Counted from the first letter of the stretch, positions 36,156 to 48,530 are shown. The stretch: DNA of 64,000 nt from Cucumis sativus (GCF_000004075.3 NC_026660.2:14589837-14653836), one strand, 5' to 3'. Program-made: numbers and translations. The notes: generated by a model from the letters alone, not told the origin.

Positions 36156-37680
36156 AAGGACCAATCCAATCGGAGGTGACAGTTTGTGAGATTTGCTTGA
36201 AGAATTCAAATGGTTTCGGTAAATATTTTTTACTTTCCTATGGAATTAGTTAAGATTATAGTACCTGCAGGCTACAAAGTTGAAATTACTTTCAGTACTA
36301 ACTTCGTTCTTTTTCCATTGAATCTTGATAGTTCCTATACTTATATAGGAGTTATGCTGGCCCTGAGCATATTTAACAAGAATAAAGAGAAGCAAAGTTA
36401 GTGTTCTACTTCTCATAGTTTATTTCCATTAAGGCTTATTATTGGTGCATTGATGGTTTCAATTGAGCCAGTTGGTGGGAATTTTGTCCATATCAAATGA
36501 TGCTTATTTCATTCAGTTATTAGAATATAGTATTTATGATTCTACATCATCCACCTTTTCTTTTTCTTTCTTTTTTTCAATGAAAAAATTATGTAAATGC
36601 GCGTTGAATATAATATGTATTTAGTCTTTATGTTTTAAAACGTTACTTGTTTGACTTAGAGTTTATTTGGTCTCTAAGATTTTAAAATGTAACATTTTTT
36701 GTCCCAAGTTTTGAGTTTAGTTTCCATAGTTTATATTTAACAATTTTGTACATCTACCTTCGTATTTTCTCTATTGACACTTTTAATCTATGTTATTTGA
36801 TTTAAAGTTAGCATATACAGTTGGTAAAAAGTGATATATGATAATGGTATGCAAATAGATTTGTTTTAAAAAATTATTTGATGATATTGAAGCATTTCAA
36901 TCTACATGTCTGCTTGGTTGTCTTCGACTTGATGACTTTGTACCATTTCAATCTTTCCAAGAGGCTGAATTCAATACAGAAGAAAAATGTATACTACTTT
37001 TACAAATAATTTCAAGATCTCTATCTCTCTCTCTCTCTTTTTTCTAATAATTTCTAAAACAACTCTATTTTTCCAAAAATCCATAATAAAATAATAAATC
37101 TATTATTAGCTAAATATGTTTTGACTACTTTTTAATTTAGAAGTCAAAGGCTCAAAATTGTCAATCTATTATGAAACTTAAACTTCTTTTTCTAATAATT
37201 ACTTTGTCTTTCAGTACAATTAATAATTTTGGATTTGAATCATTGGAAAAGTAAGGTTGCTTGTCACAACCACTAATTATTTGGTTAGAATATAGTGTCT
37301 CTAATTTGAATGATGATTATATCTTTTTCACTATTATTTATTGTACTTGCTGTCCATGTGGTGGTTATACACACACATGTGTGTGTGTGTGCGCTCCTTC
37401 CAGCCTAGAAGATAATTGGCTGTGGTCACTAACTTTGAGTTTAATCATTTGACGACTATTCTTAATCCACTTACCTTTTATTAAACGCAAGAGATTCTAG
37501 TTTTTATGATTTTGAGAGCTACAATTTATTCTTTATGATTTGGTAAAACCTTAACAATTCCTATAATTTCTCATAAATAGTTTAGTTTGATAAAATTGTC
37601 ATAGTTAATCCCTACAGTTGAGTGTATTTAAGAAGGTTAAATCAAATTTATCTATTACCAATTTAGTAGTAATAAAGTGA
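36156..37680. other. Intergenic, no supported gene
   Basis: The first 250-400 bases are the likely 3' UTR of the second RBR gene. The remainder is AT-rich with a CT microsatellite (37022-37040) and a palindromic ACACACAC-ATGTGTGTGTGTG tract (37370-37391). Open frames at 36210-36401 and 37261-37452 show no family features. Confidence 0.5.
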
Positions 37681-38280
37681 TTAAAGAAATTATTAGTGAC
37701 TAAATTTAACAGCAAAAAAGAAAGAAAAAGAAGAGTTCATATTTGAAAGGGGTGGCTGAAACTGAATTAGCACAAGCACAATAGGCACTGACACAGTAGC
37801 GTTTCCTTTACGGTTCCTCAATTTTGCATCTAAAGAAAACAAACAAAACCGGTGGTGGTGGGGTGAACTGGAGGCCTCTTTCCGTCTTTTCATTCATCTG
37901 CCTATTAAATATGAATTTATTTACCTTACCCGGTTCGGACCGGAAAAGTGGGCCCTAATCTTAATTGCCAGTTTGAATTTTAGAAAGGAGAGGCGGCGAT
38001 TTCGTCGGGCAGTGAGACGAAGATCTGCCGTCGTCGCCATCGCCGCCGTAACAGAGACGGTTTCTTTCAACCGCTGGCCACCAACCTTTATCGTGGCCCT
38101 AAGTGGAGAAAAGAGGTTTGTTTGTCTAACGGTTTCCAAAAATCTTCTCGGGATTCTCCATTTTTATTCCTTATTCCCTTATTCCCTTATTCCTTATCGT
38201 TGTTTATTTCCCTTTTTCTTTTTTCAGTTTCAAATTCGTTGGTTTAAACTCCTTTTTAGAGGGGAATTGTTATAAATAGG
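37681..38280. other. Unassigned GC-richer island, promoter- or first-exon-like
   Basis: Against AT-rich flanks this block has GGGCCC, a near-palindromic ccggttcggaccgg (37930-37943), and a stretch open on both strands (37973-38139) with Arg/Ala-rich translations of no known family. A tandem ttattccc-type repeat follows at about 38167-38196. It could be a first exon with promoter of an unrecognised or non-coding transcript, or an old gene fragment. I could not link it by splice sites to the hydrolase 1.7 kb downstream. Confidence 0.3.
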
Positions 38281-39675
38281 AACAAAAAAAAAAAAAAAAA
38301 ATGCCAAGATTTTTTAAAAATAATTTTAACATTTTGCTCTTTTTTAAAGAAAAAGTTTAGTCCCTTGGTTTGTAATATTTTAGGATCAAATCTAAGTAAT
38401 TAAGTATTTAAGTATGTAACAATTTTGTGTTTGTACTCTAAAATTATAAAAATTTAATAAAGTGTTTAAATAGCTTCCACAATCCTAATCATTCTAGCTA
38501 CCCAACATAAATTGTGAATATTTGATCTATTGGATTGATTTTTTTTTTATTGGATTGGATTCGAGTTATATTTTTTAAAATTTGTGTTAGACTAGATTAA
38601 GAACATTGTAACTTACTATATTTGTAATAAATAGTTTTGATATCTAATCCGACATAAACTATTAATTTGGACTAGATAAATTTTTATATATTAAGTGAAT
38701 TAAAAAATATACTTAAAAGAGGAAAAAAAAATCCAACAAACGAAATGAACCTAAAAGATAGAGATTAAATTGTTATAAAATTTGATTCCATTATGAAGAC
38801 TAAATTAATAGCAAAAATAATGTTATTTTTACGAAAGTTAAACCAAAAATGTCTTTTAACCAAATTTGTAGATGAAATTAGATTTATATCTAATTTCAAT
38901 AACTTATAAATAAAGTAGCTGTTTAGTAATATTTTATTTGTTATTCTTTACTTAAAAAATAAAAAATAAATTTGGTCAATATATTAAAGTTGATTACATT
39001 TTCGATAATTTATTAGCTACTACACTAATTATTATAGAAGTGGTTGGAAGATGCAATCATATATTAATTATTAAATAGTGAATAATGCATGAGGAATTTA
39101 TTCCTCAATACCTCACCTTCATATTCTTTTCAACTTTAATAATGTAAAAAATAACAACCACACACATTTTTTAACTTTAATCTTAATCTATACATTATTT
39201 TTTTTGTTATAGTTTTTTCTATAGTTGATGATTTAAATTTCCTTAAAAAATATTTATTAATAAATATAAAAAAGAAAAAAGAGGTGAGAGGATGGTGGAT
39301 AACTGGAAAAGTAAGAATTAAAAAAGAAATAATGGCTACCGAAACGGTTGAGTGGTAGAGCCGTCCATACTTTGAAATTAGCAAACATCTTTTGGAGCAA
39401 TCCCTATACGCTTCTCTCTCTCTCTTTCTCCCATAAATATTTTCTTTATGCAAATTGTAAAAAAATTGTTTGTATATTTTGAAGATATAATTGAAGTAGG
39501 AAATGTAGTTTTGTTTTCATTTTTCATAAAAACAATAAAATTTTGGGGACAATTTAATGTTAATAACTAATTATAAAATTAAGGTTATAGGATTTTTAAA
39601 AATAGAATAAAACCAAAATAGTAAAATACAACACCAAAATGGTATTTTAATTAATAAAAATAAAATAATTGAATT
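38281..39675. other. AT-rich intergenic DNA upstream of the hydrolase gene
   Basis: Starts with a poly-A tract (38285-38301). No gene or recognisable element is seen. CT repeats lie at 39411-39427. Confidence 0.5.
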
Positions 39676-39738
39676 CGTCTTCGTCTTCGTCTTCGTCCCC
39701 ACCCACCACCACCACCACCATCACCATCACCACCTTCG
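39676..39738. repeat. (TCGTCT)n and (ACC)n microsatellites in the probable 5' UTR of the hydrolase gene
   Basis: cgtcttcgtcttcgtcttcg is followed by a run of ACC/ATC trinucleotides about 250 bp before the ATG at 39982. The pyrimidine-rich DNA after it looks like a plant leader. Confidence 0.7.
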
Positions 39739-39981
39739 CCATTGCCTTTTCACTTCCTCAACAAATTTTTCTTCTCCTAAACCCTAGAATTGAAGATTCT
39801 TCTCTTTCTCCTTTTCCCCTTTGCGTCTCATTCAAGCCTTTTCCAACAACATCACTTCCCTTTCTCTTTCATTTCTTTTCTTTTCTTTCCACACTGAATT
39901 TTATGCCACACTCTCTCCTTCTCTTTCCACGTCCTCCGGCGACGCCATTCTACTCCTTCCTCATTTGGATCTGCGGACACT

Positions 39982-42531
39982 ATGACTTCCGCACTGCCGC
40001 CCTCTTATACTACTAGTCATCCTCCTGGACTAGGACCTTCTACCGGTGAACCGGAGAATTTTGGAGATCAAGCTATGGAGTTTCTTAAAGCGGCTGGAGA
40101 GATGGCTCTGGAGTTTGGGAAAGGGTGTAGGGATATTGTGGTGCAGAGTTTTGGTGATAATGAATCCTATCTTGTGAAGACGTTTGGGAAGGGATCGTTC
40201 ATTGGGAAAAGAGTGAGAGGACCTTGTGAGAAGGTTTTTGGTAAATTGCGATTCTTCAATGAGTATTTGCCTGAGGATAAGGATCCGTTTCATGTTTGGA
40301 TGGTTATACTGTCCGTTTCGGTTTTGGTTTTAGCAGGTGAATTTCTGGACTTGGGAGGAATAGTAGGAATTAATTCATTTGAACTTCCTTCGTGTTTTTT
40401 CGAAGTTTGCTTCGCGCTTCCAACTGTTAGAAGAATCTAAACGGAAGAATTTCCTTTGACTTGCGTTTTCGATTGTTGTCTTCTTGTTGACTGAGGAATT
40501 TCCTCTGAAGAATCTCTTTAATGATTTGTTTTGTCTATCTGCAGTTTTAAGTCTAAGTGCTGAACGGGATGATATTACCATCTCACCGATTAAGAAGATT
40601 TACATTCATCCTCCGAGCGCCAGGCGAGTTATGCTTCCAGATGGTAGATTCTTGGCTTACAAGGAGCAAGGTGTATCGGCAGAAACAGCTAGATTTTCAT
40701 TGATCGGTCCTCATACTTTCCTATCTTCTCGGCTTGCAGGTTGTATAGAAAGGGTTCAAGATTTTGGGAAATTTTATGTTAAATTTGAATGACCTTTTCT
40801 GAACTTATTTTCCTATGATTCTTATCTTTAGGAATGCCTGGGCTTAAGTCTTCGTTGTTGGAAGAGTTTGGGATTCGCTTGTTGACGTATGATCTCCCGG
40901 GGTTTGGTGAGAGTGATCCTCATCCTCAAAGAAACCTTGAATCTTCAGCAATGGACATGTCTTTTTTAGCGAATGCTTTAGGTGTCAACGACAGATTCTG
41001 GGTAATAGGGTATTCCACAGGGAGCATGCATGCTTGGGCAGCTCTTAGGTATATTCCTCATAAACTTGCAGGTATGAATAAGGGAATACCATTTTTCTTC
41101 TTCACTTAAATGCTCAAAATTCAATGCTGAAATGTAGAATTTATAAAAACGGACGCAATTTGTGTAACTTGTAAGATTCTAGCTCAAATTCTGTAGAACA
41201 TCTTTGAATTGAAAGTCTACTAAAGTGGGATTTTTTAAGCCAACTGAAAAAGAGAGACAGACAGGGATAGTGAATGAGGATGCCCAATTACATTTTCAAA
41301 GTTTCAATGACTATATGTCGGTAAGAAAATTTCTGATATTTATTGGCATCGTTCTGCAGGTGCAGCTATGTTTGCTCCAATGGTTAATCCCTATGATCCA
41401 AGTATGACGAAGGATGAAAGACATTGGACGTGGCAGAAATGGAGTAGAAAAAGGAAACTTCTGTACTTCTTAGCTCGAAGATTTCCTACTGTTCTTCCTC
41501 TGTTTTACCGTCGTAGCTTCCTGTCTGGGAAGCATGATCAAATTGATAAGTGGTTGGCATTATCACTAGGAAAAAGGGTGAGAGTCTGAGACGCTATTAT
41601 CTTCAGTCACAGTTGATTTTTAATTGCGATCCTATTGTTGAAAGAATGGCCTTTCCCTATTGTTGATGTTTAAACACCTATGATCTTGATATGCTAAGAA
41701 TGTTTTCATGTTTCTCAAAGTCTTGGCTGAACTCCTATTATATGCCGATGTCCAATTTCTTGTTTTGGTAATGTTGTCATGTACTCATGTGTAATATGTA
41801 GGATTTGTTAACTCGTTTTTTTCCTTGAGATTTCACTTTAACTTTTGAGATTGGATAGAAACATCACCCATGTAAATCATCACTGAGGATATAATCAGAA
41901 TATTCTTTTCACTTTTCAGGATAGAGCTTTAGTTGAGGATCCAATCTATGAAGAGTTCTGGCAAAGGGACGTAGAAGAATCAATCAGGCAAGGTATTGCA
42001 AAACCTTTTGTGGAGGAAGCTACATTACTTGTATCAGATTGGGGTTTCAGGCTTCACGATCTCAGATTACAGAAACTTCGAGTAAAATCCGTGATTCATT
42101 GGCTCAAGTCTTTGATAGGTGACGTCCAAGAGGAATTCACTGGCTTCCTTGGTCCAATACATATATGGCAGGTTAGATTTTGATTGATAATGTTCATCTT
42201 CCTCAAAATTTAACTTTTAGTAGCTTGCTGATTCCTCTTTGGAGATCTCATATGTTTATTCAAACAGGGGATGGATGATATGGTGGTTCCACCATCAATG
42301 ACCGATTTCGTTCATCGGATTTTACCAGGAGCTGCAGTCCATAAGCTCCCATATGAAGGCCATTATACATATATCTACTTCTGTGATGAATGCCATAGAC
42401 AGATATTTACTACCCTCTTCGGATCCCCAGAAGGTCAACTAAACATTTCCCGTTCCGTGGATCAATCTTCCTTGGATCGTGACACAGAAGATCTCAAAGT
42501 TCAAACCATCAATGATTCTGCCACAGAGTAA
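39982..42531 (+). CDS. Membrane-anchored alpha/beta-hydrolase superfamily protein
   Basis: Six exons (39982..40336, 40545..40739, 40832..41071, 41360..41577, 41920..42171, 42268..42531) encode 507 residues. One transmembrane segment lies at about 105-123 (WMVILSVSVLVLAVLSL). The hydrolase core follows: an oxyanion-type turn near GPHTF, strand LLTYDLPGFGESD (201-213), nucleophile elbow G243-Y-S245-T-G247, acid candidate D423 or D424 in GMDDMVVP, and catalytic His H452 in EGHYTY. So the triad is complete and the enzyme is probably active, membrane-bound and facing one side of an endomembrane. The substrate is unknown; the fold alone covers esterases, lipases and other hydrolases. All six exons are needed to complete the fold and every junction is GT-AG, which supports the model. 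Start MTSALPPSY is the only ATG that precedes the conserved N-terminal region in frame. Confidence 0.92.
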
Positions 42532-43126
42532 AAGATAGGTGTTGTAGCTCACTATAGATAATGTACATACCACACGATTGTTCTGTTGCTCCTCAACCAG
42601 GTACGGAGGAGAAAAGATAGTTTTCTTTTTCATTTCCCCCCCCTTTTTTGCCCCATTTCATATATTTTTTTTTGGAAAATAATGAGTTTAAGGGTAGTTA
42701 AGGGTCTAGTGAACATGGTATCAAAGGGGCAAGTTATATTACAAGCAATAGAAATATTACCATATCAGAATCTTCTGATTCTTAAAACTTCGATTACACT
42801 TCTACGCTGCTTGGATGTCTCATTGAACACAAAGACAATTGAATAAAAATTCAATTCATTATACTTTCTAGTTTATGTGAATACAAGTGATATTTATGTT
42901 TGTGATAGAAAATCTGTTTCATTTTGTTAGTCTCTGTTGATGATAATTGATCATTTTGAAGATGGAAAGGAGCTCATGGCAAATTTATTGAAAAAGAAAC
43001 AGACCCAGAACGATGGCCTACAATAGAGATGTTGTTCATATCCCATCAATAAGAGATGAAGCAACATAAAGTGGAGGCTAGGAAATCATCTGAAAGCCCT
43101 TCGAGACCTGAGTACAAGCTCATCTT
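42532..43126. other. Convergent 3' ends of the hydrolase and HTD2 genes
   Basis: The two genes face each other. The stretch contains their 3' UTRs and no other gene; AT-rich polyadenylation-type sequence lies around 42840-42920. Confidence 0.5.
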
Positions 43127-43874
43127 CTACTCGTTTGTGGAATGAAAATCAACGGGTAAGATGGCCCTTGCCTCGCCCTCGAGAACAAGCTCGTCTCCAT
43201 TCCTCAAGCACTTTGTTTTGAATTTAGCCCTGAAACACATTTGGCAGTACCCAAACTCAATGAAATGATAACTTGAAATTTGAATTTGAGAAGGTAGAGA
43301 TTTGCCCCCCAAGAACAAGCTTACAGGTATCTCTTCTTATTTTCTCTCAACTCGATTGCTTCTACCTGACCAACAATCTTCTCTCCGACGTAAACCGGCA
43401 ACTTAAAGTTTAAACTTTGCGACACATAGATGGCTCCAGGCTACAATCATCCTCAACATTATAAATCAGAGCATCTTCAAAGATTAGACCATCACCATAC
43501 ATTAAAAGATAAGCATTAAATCAGTTGTAAGAACGTTTCAGGTGCCATTTCTCAGTTCCCCCAAAGTTCTATAAGTGTTAGAAACGCAAACGGGGTAGAC
43601 TTACATAATGAGAAGAAATGATATGAGGGAACATCGAAGCGACAAGCAAACCGTGAACAAGACAACCGTTGAATCCAGCACGTTGAGCTAATTTGGAATC
43701 GAAATGCAGAGGATTAGAGTCATGACTCACTTTGGAGTATTCCAAAACATCTTCACTAGTGAATATTCTGTTATAGCTCAAGATATCTCCAACTTTGAGC
43801 ACACTAGAAGTTGATGAAGAGAAGCATTTCAAAGAAGAAGAAATATATGTTGAGAATAAACCTTTACTTAGCAT
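43127..43874 (-). CDS. HTD2: Mitochondrial 3-hydroxyacyl-thioester dehydratase (MaoC-like hot-dog protein)
   Basis: Exons complement(43605..43874), complement(43325..43440) and complement(43127..43229) give 162 residues. A Ser/Lys-rich, acid-free N-terminus (MLSKGLFSTYISSSLKCFSS) looks like a mitochondrial presequence. The hot-dog domain carries the hydratase motif YSKVSHDSNPLHFD with D52 and H57 in the catalytic positions, then FNGCLVHGLL. Family members remove water from 3-hydroxyacyl-ACP in mitochondrial fatty acid synthesis, the route to lipoate precursors. The length is normal for the plant enzyme. The ATG at 43874 is used because the codons further upstream lack an ATG. It lies 1.6 kb downstream of AK6 on the same strand, an arrangement I recall from Arabidopsis (At5g60335 beside At5g60340). 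Confidence 0.93.
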
Positions 43875-45474
43875 ACTTGTCAATAAAGGACTTTTAAGTA
43901 TTTGCTACAAAGCTGTATCAAGAAAACAAAGGAGGCAACCATTAGAAGCTGTAGAGAAGATCAAGACATAGAAAAATATGTAAGCACTTAAAAAGGTAAT
44001 ACTTAAGTGTATTATGGGATGCATCATTCCCTTTACATCACCCACATCAAACAAGTAATTTAAACATTTCATAAAAAAGACCAAAAGGATTTTTCTCAAA
44101 GTTTTTGATTCGTAGAGATTTTTGTACGAATGACTCAATTTTAGTGGTGTTAAAGCAGAGTGAAACACCACTAAAAAGACCAAAGAAAACAAACATTTTG
44201 CTTACATCATAGAATACATAACTATTCAGAGCTCAATATCGCAACAGAGACGTCTTGTCATTCACGGAATAGTTGTAGCCCTAACCCTAACCCAATGCTT
44301 GTTCAGCCACAATTTAAGTATTGTGGTGAGACTTGGGAGGGCATTTGCAAGCCCAATTTAGGAACAATTGATTAAAAATGAAAATCGTAATGGACATGAA
44401 TCAGTTATGGCTACAACTATTTCACACTGGGTCGACATTCTTAAAGTGATATTAAGTTCCGAATGTCTATGATTTAAGCAAAAAGTTAGTTTTTCATTAG
44501 TTTTTAAGAGTGGCTCATGCGGACATTAACACATCTATGATTGGACAATCTATATAAAAATATCATACTTTATGCGTAGGGTGTAACTATACTACAAGAA
44601 TGCTTCACTAAGTCATTGAAATTCGAATATGGCATTTCATCAACCACCTTCAGGGCAAATTTTAGATGCTGCATAAAAATGGAGAATTGGAAGGAACAAC
44701 GAAGGAATTTGGAAAGTAAAAGAAAGCAGATTACCTTTAATTACACGATTCTGAGAAAATGTAGAGATTCTGTCCTCTTGAAGAATATAAATGGGTCTAA
44801 ACTGAGAGAAGGAGAGGAAGATAACAGAGGAGAGATGAAGGAAAGCCAAGAAAATAACTTTATAAAATCACTGCCTATATGCTATATCTTTTTTCTTCTT
44901 CTTAAAGGTTAAAGTGGTAATTTCATAGAGTGTTTCATTTTTAACTTTAGATTCTATTTTCAAAGAACATTCTTCTTGTACTTGAAATTGATCAATATAT
45001 ATATATAAAGAACTTCACTAGAAATTTAAAATATATGATCAAACTTGACTTAGGAACCAAAAGTTACAAGGTAAGATCATCGTTATCGTTTGAAATAGTT
45101 TACCCAATTCATACGTTTCACAGTGTTGGGTCAATATTGAATTTACTGTAACGAGAAAACCATACAAAGAATATTTTGAACCTAAAATAATTAATGTTGA
45201 ATGCAACACAGTTGAATTCTTCATAATATCCATTGGGTTTCAATGATAAACATTGATACAAAATAGAGAAGACCTGATTAAACAAAAGGCCTAACTTTCT
45301 AATTCTCCAACAATGGAGAATTCAGAAATGTACAACTACAAAGATAAGGCTAAAAGACCAATTGCATCAAGCAGCAAAGCCAACTTTCTTTTACTTTACA
45401 TAAAATTAGAATCAAGAAAAACAGATGAACATTAAAAAAGTAGTCTCTTCTTCTTAGTTTTCTTTGATCTGTTT
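43875..45474. other. Spacer between AK6 and HTD2 with HTD2 promoter
   Basis: No gene is supported. It includes a perfect 13-bp inverted repeat (44139-44176), a telomere-like run ccctaaccctaaccc (44279-44293), an atatatat tract (about 44995-45006) and the 3' UTR of AK6 near 45300-45474. Open frames at 44616-44912 and 45039-45233 show no family resemblance. Confidence 0.45.
44139..44176. repeat. Perfect 13-bp inverted repeat with 12-nt loop
   Basis: TTTTAGTGGTGTT (44139-44151) and AACACCACTAAAA (44164-44176) are exact reverse complements. They lie about 265 bp upstream of the HTD2 start codon. Could be a hairpin, a paired protein-binding site or the end of a small foldback element. Confidence 0.8.
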
Positions 45475-46787
45475 TTAGCTTAGAGGTTGCCAATTGTTGG
45501 CCCAATTGGCCAAAGTTTCAACATTTGAAGCTACATCTTCTACAGTGTCACTCCTTAGAGCCACCACTATGTTCTCTTCATAATTTTCTTTGGCCTCTTC
45601 AAGTAATATCTGAAAGATTTCACATTCAATATTGTTCGAAAGCTTAGCTCCCTCGTATCCCCTGCTTGCCATAAATACAATCGGAAAAATTTGTCAGAAA
45701 TAACCCTTTTTATGTTTCATCTCTCACAACTAACACATGAAAGCTTGCTCAAGTAGTTTTTCTTCGTGCTTTTTCAGCTGAGATGGTCATCAAGGTTTAT
45801 ATGAAAAAGTTAAGTTTTCATGAGGAATGAGATTCATATAATTTTTCCAAATTTTACTTGAGCTTTCTCGTCTTTTCAAAATTTAAAAGTCACACTGCCA
45901 GAATGTTAGGAGAACCAAATATTATAAGAAGTTTAGAAAAATGGTATAATATTTGAAAAAATGAGTTCATCTCAGGCAAAACTTTATAGAAAAAGCCTGA
46001 TTTCAATATTCATCCTCACAAAATTGTACCGAAAAAGACCAAAAGAAATGTTAGTTAGTTTTGGGCTTTCTCAATGCAATCGTTTCAAATCTATAACTCT
46101 TACCTTTTTCAAATTTTCTCCTTAAATCTTTTATAAAAGCTTGTATAATCTCGCAAATCTTATGCCCAATGTTGCTTTTGAGATAGAAAAGATAAAGATT
46201 TGAGAAAATTATGTGAATAATTGGTCATCATGACACGATGAAAAAGGTTAACTATCTATACATATTTTCTGACAATTTCACAACAAAATCCCTTGAGCAA
46301 GAGAGTCATAATGGATAAACAAACGGCACAAACATGCTTTAATTTCTTTACCTCTTCGTCAATCGGTCGTACAAAATGGAGTTCTCAGTTTGGAGAACGA
46401 CAACGCGATCAAACCACCGCTCAGGAAAAAAATCACAACCGTGATAGTCCACAATGATTCCACCTTCTTCCATCAAATCCTCCAACTCATCGCACACCTG
46501 AGAATTTCGATACGAGGGAAAGACCAATGGAATTCATAATTAGAATACAGGGGGGATGGAATTAGAAGTTCAAGAGGAAAAGAGCTAACCAAATCTTCGT
46601 TGATAACATAGCACTGAAGTTCGTCGTCCCAACCATCGTGCAGACTCTTCTCCTTCACAAGATCTCCGATGGAGACATGACGGAGTTGAGCGGCGTCTGC
46701 TAAAGCGGATGAAGTTGTTGTCTTGCCAGTTCCCGGAGTTCCAGTGATCAGTATGTTCGGCCTCTGCCTCTTACGATCTTGAGGCAT
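45475..46787 (-). CDS. AK6: Adenylate kinase isoenzyme 6 (AK6/Fap7/CINAP)
   Basis: Exons complement(46590..46787), complement(46352..46497) and complement(45475..45661) give 176 residues. The P-loop is G16-TPGTG-K22-TTT. The NMP-binding region and the family-specific DYHGCDFFP (83-91) follow, then [11 protein letters not shown] and the short lid [17 protein letters not shown]6 is a nuclear AMP kinase/ATPase that acts with ribosomal protein uS11 in the final cleavage of 18S rRNA precursors. The basic start [11 protein letters not shown] fits nuclear targeting. The ATG at 46787 is chosen because the frame continues upstream only through TTG. Introns fall at phase 0 and 2. A degenerate Copia element on the opposite strand begins about 180 bp upstream, leaving little room for a promoter. 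Confidence 0.95.
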
Positions 46788-46967
46788 TGAAAATTTTCGG
46801 GGCTTCTGATTGTGAGAATGGAGAATGGGAGAGAAGATCAAAGAGGAGATTGAATTGAAAGTGAGGAGAGACTTAAGCTTTGGTTAGGGTTTATTTCAAT
46901 ATATATATATAGTTATGGGAAATTTTAGAAAATATATAGCAACGTTTTCTAAATATTGCAAATTTCG

Positions 46968-48130
46968 CATCAACTTGATGTTAAGAATGTGTTCCTAAAC
47001 GAGGATTTAGAAGAGAAAGTATATATATGAGTCTTTCACTCGGAGTCAAAGCTCAGTTTGACCATTATGTTTGCAAACTTTGAAAGTCCGTGTATAGATT
47101 GAAACAATCACCAAAAGCTTCATTCTATAGATTTACCATATTTGTAAGGTTTAAGGGTACACTGAGGGGCACTTTTATCACACTTTATTCACAAAATTAT
47201 CTAAGTCATGAAAAATTACAGTTTTGTAGTCTATGTTGATGACATTATTGTTTTAACTAGAGATGACACCAATGAGATTCTCCAACTAAAAAAGAAGATG
47301 GAGATGAATTTGAAATTAAAGATTTGGGAATTTAAAATACTTCCTTGGGATGGAAATTGTCATATTTAGAGAGGGTGTCTCCGTATCCCAAAGAAAATAC
47401 ATAATTGGTTTGTTAACTGAGACATGTATATTAGGATGTCGTCACACTGTTACACCTATTGAGTTCAATGTCAAACTCGAGGATACATGTAACAAAGTTT
47501 CGATTAATAGAGAGACATATCAACGTCTTATGGAAAATGTGCTTTATTTATCTCACACTAGACATGACATCTTATATGTTGTGATTAGTGTTAGTCAGTT
47601 CATGCAAACTCCTTACGAAGAATACATGGAGACAGTAAACAAAATTCTGAGATATTTAAAAGCAACTCCTATTAAGCGGTGGAGATTCAAGAAAACTGAC
47701 AAAAGGTGTATTGAGACCTATATAAATTCTGATTGGGCGAATCTATTGTTCATAGAAAATCCACTGTGGGTACTATATTTTTGTGTGGGGCAATCTCGTT
47801 ACTTGAAGAAGTAAGAAGCAAGGGATTGTTGTCAGAAGCAACATTGAAGCTGAGTACAAGGCCATGGGGTTGGGAATTTGTGACAAAATTTGTCTCCAAA
47901 AAGTATTATTTAATTTTGATAAGGACTATGACATGACTAAACATGTGGAGATTGATAGACACCTTATCAAAGAGAAATTGAACAATGGTAACATCTACAT
48001 TCCTTACATACCTTCAAGCCAAGAATTTGCTAAAATTGTTGAGGTTCTCAAAAAAGGGCTTTTCTCAGATAGAGCTTGAGTCTTGTGTTGATAAGTTGGG
48101 TCTTTTTGACATCTACAACCCAACTTAAGG
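46968..48130 (+). mobile_element. Degenerate Ty1/copia retrotransposon fragment (reverse transcriptase to RNase H)
   Basis: Successive frames carry copia pol motifs: QLDVKNVFLNEDLEEKVYI at the left end, the RT active-site box YVDD at 47232-47243, then VSQRKYIIGLL, YQRLMENVLYLSHTRHDI, SQFMQTP, ILRYLKATP, and near the right end KHVEVDRH-like TKHVEIDRHLIKEKL and YIPSSQEFAKIVEVL. Stops and frameshifts interrupt the reading frame many times, and gag, protease and integrase are absent. A purine-rich tract (about 48126-48134) after the last coding block is in polypurine-tract position before a decayed 3' LTR start. It lies head to head with AK6. This is an old, immobile fragment. Confidence 0.88.
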
Positions 48131-48530
48131 AGAGTATTAAAATTAGCAGGTGGTTGTATGTTGAAAATCGAAAAACTTTTTAAAATGTTGTTGCTTGAAT
48201 TATCTTTTATTATTTTAATTAGGCTATTGCCTATAAATTAACGCTCCATTTTATCACCAATGATATAGAAAGATCAGTGTGGGGCAAAAAGAGATCAAAT
48301 GTATTTACTTCTCATGCAACGCTAAAGAGCATGAATACTTGATTCACCAACACAAAATGATAGAACAAGGAATTATTTTATAACTTCTTTAAGATTATAG
48401 GTTTTTTCCTCTTGCAATCGCTGCTCAAGCTTGTCAATGAGATGGAATTAGGAACTTCTGTTTGAAGGTTTGGAAAAAGGAATTGAAGATTAATCAGAAC
48501 TTTATTTCACAACAACGCTTACATCTGCTT
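48131..48530 (+). mobile_element. Possible decayed 3' LTR of the Copia fragment and spacer to EXO5
   Basis: After the purine tract the DNA starts attaaaattagcagg, plausible for a mutated LTR start, and continues as AT-rich sequence without genes. The right LTR end could not be fixed. The 3' UTR of EXO5 probably begins near 48500. Confidence 0.3.

Noticed and set aside
39340-39410. tRNA-like 5' half (gttgagtggtagagc)
   Set aside because: A D-arm-like word is present, but there is no anticodon arm, no T-loop (GGTTCGAAT-type) and no acceptor-stem pairing downstream.
39669-40016. 115-codon frame rich in Ser/Pro/Thr overlapping the hydrolase start
   Set aside because: It reads through the microsatellite leader and overlaps the true ATG (39982) in another frame; composition only.
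44279-44293. Telomere-like ccctaaccctaaccc
   Set aside because: Only about two and a half units, and of the six-base CCCTAA form, not the plant CCCTAAA repeat. Too short to be an interstitial telomere.
44616-44912. 98-codon plus-strand open frame upstream of HTD2
   Set aside because: No recognisable domain; AT-rich, and the opposite strand is also open over most of it.
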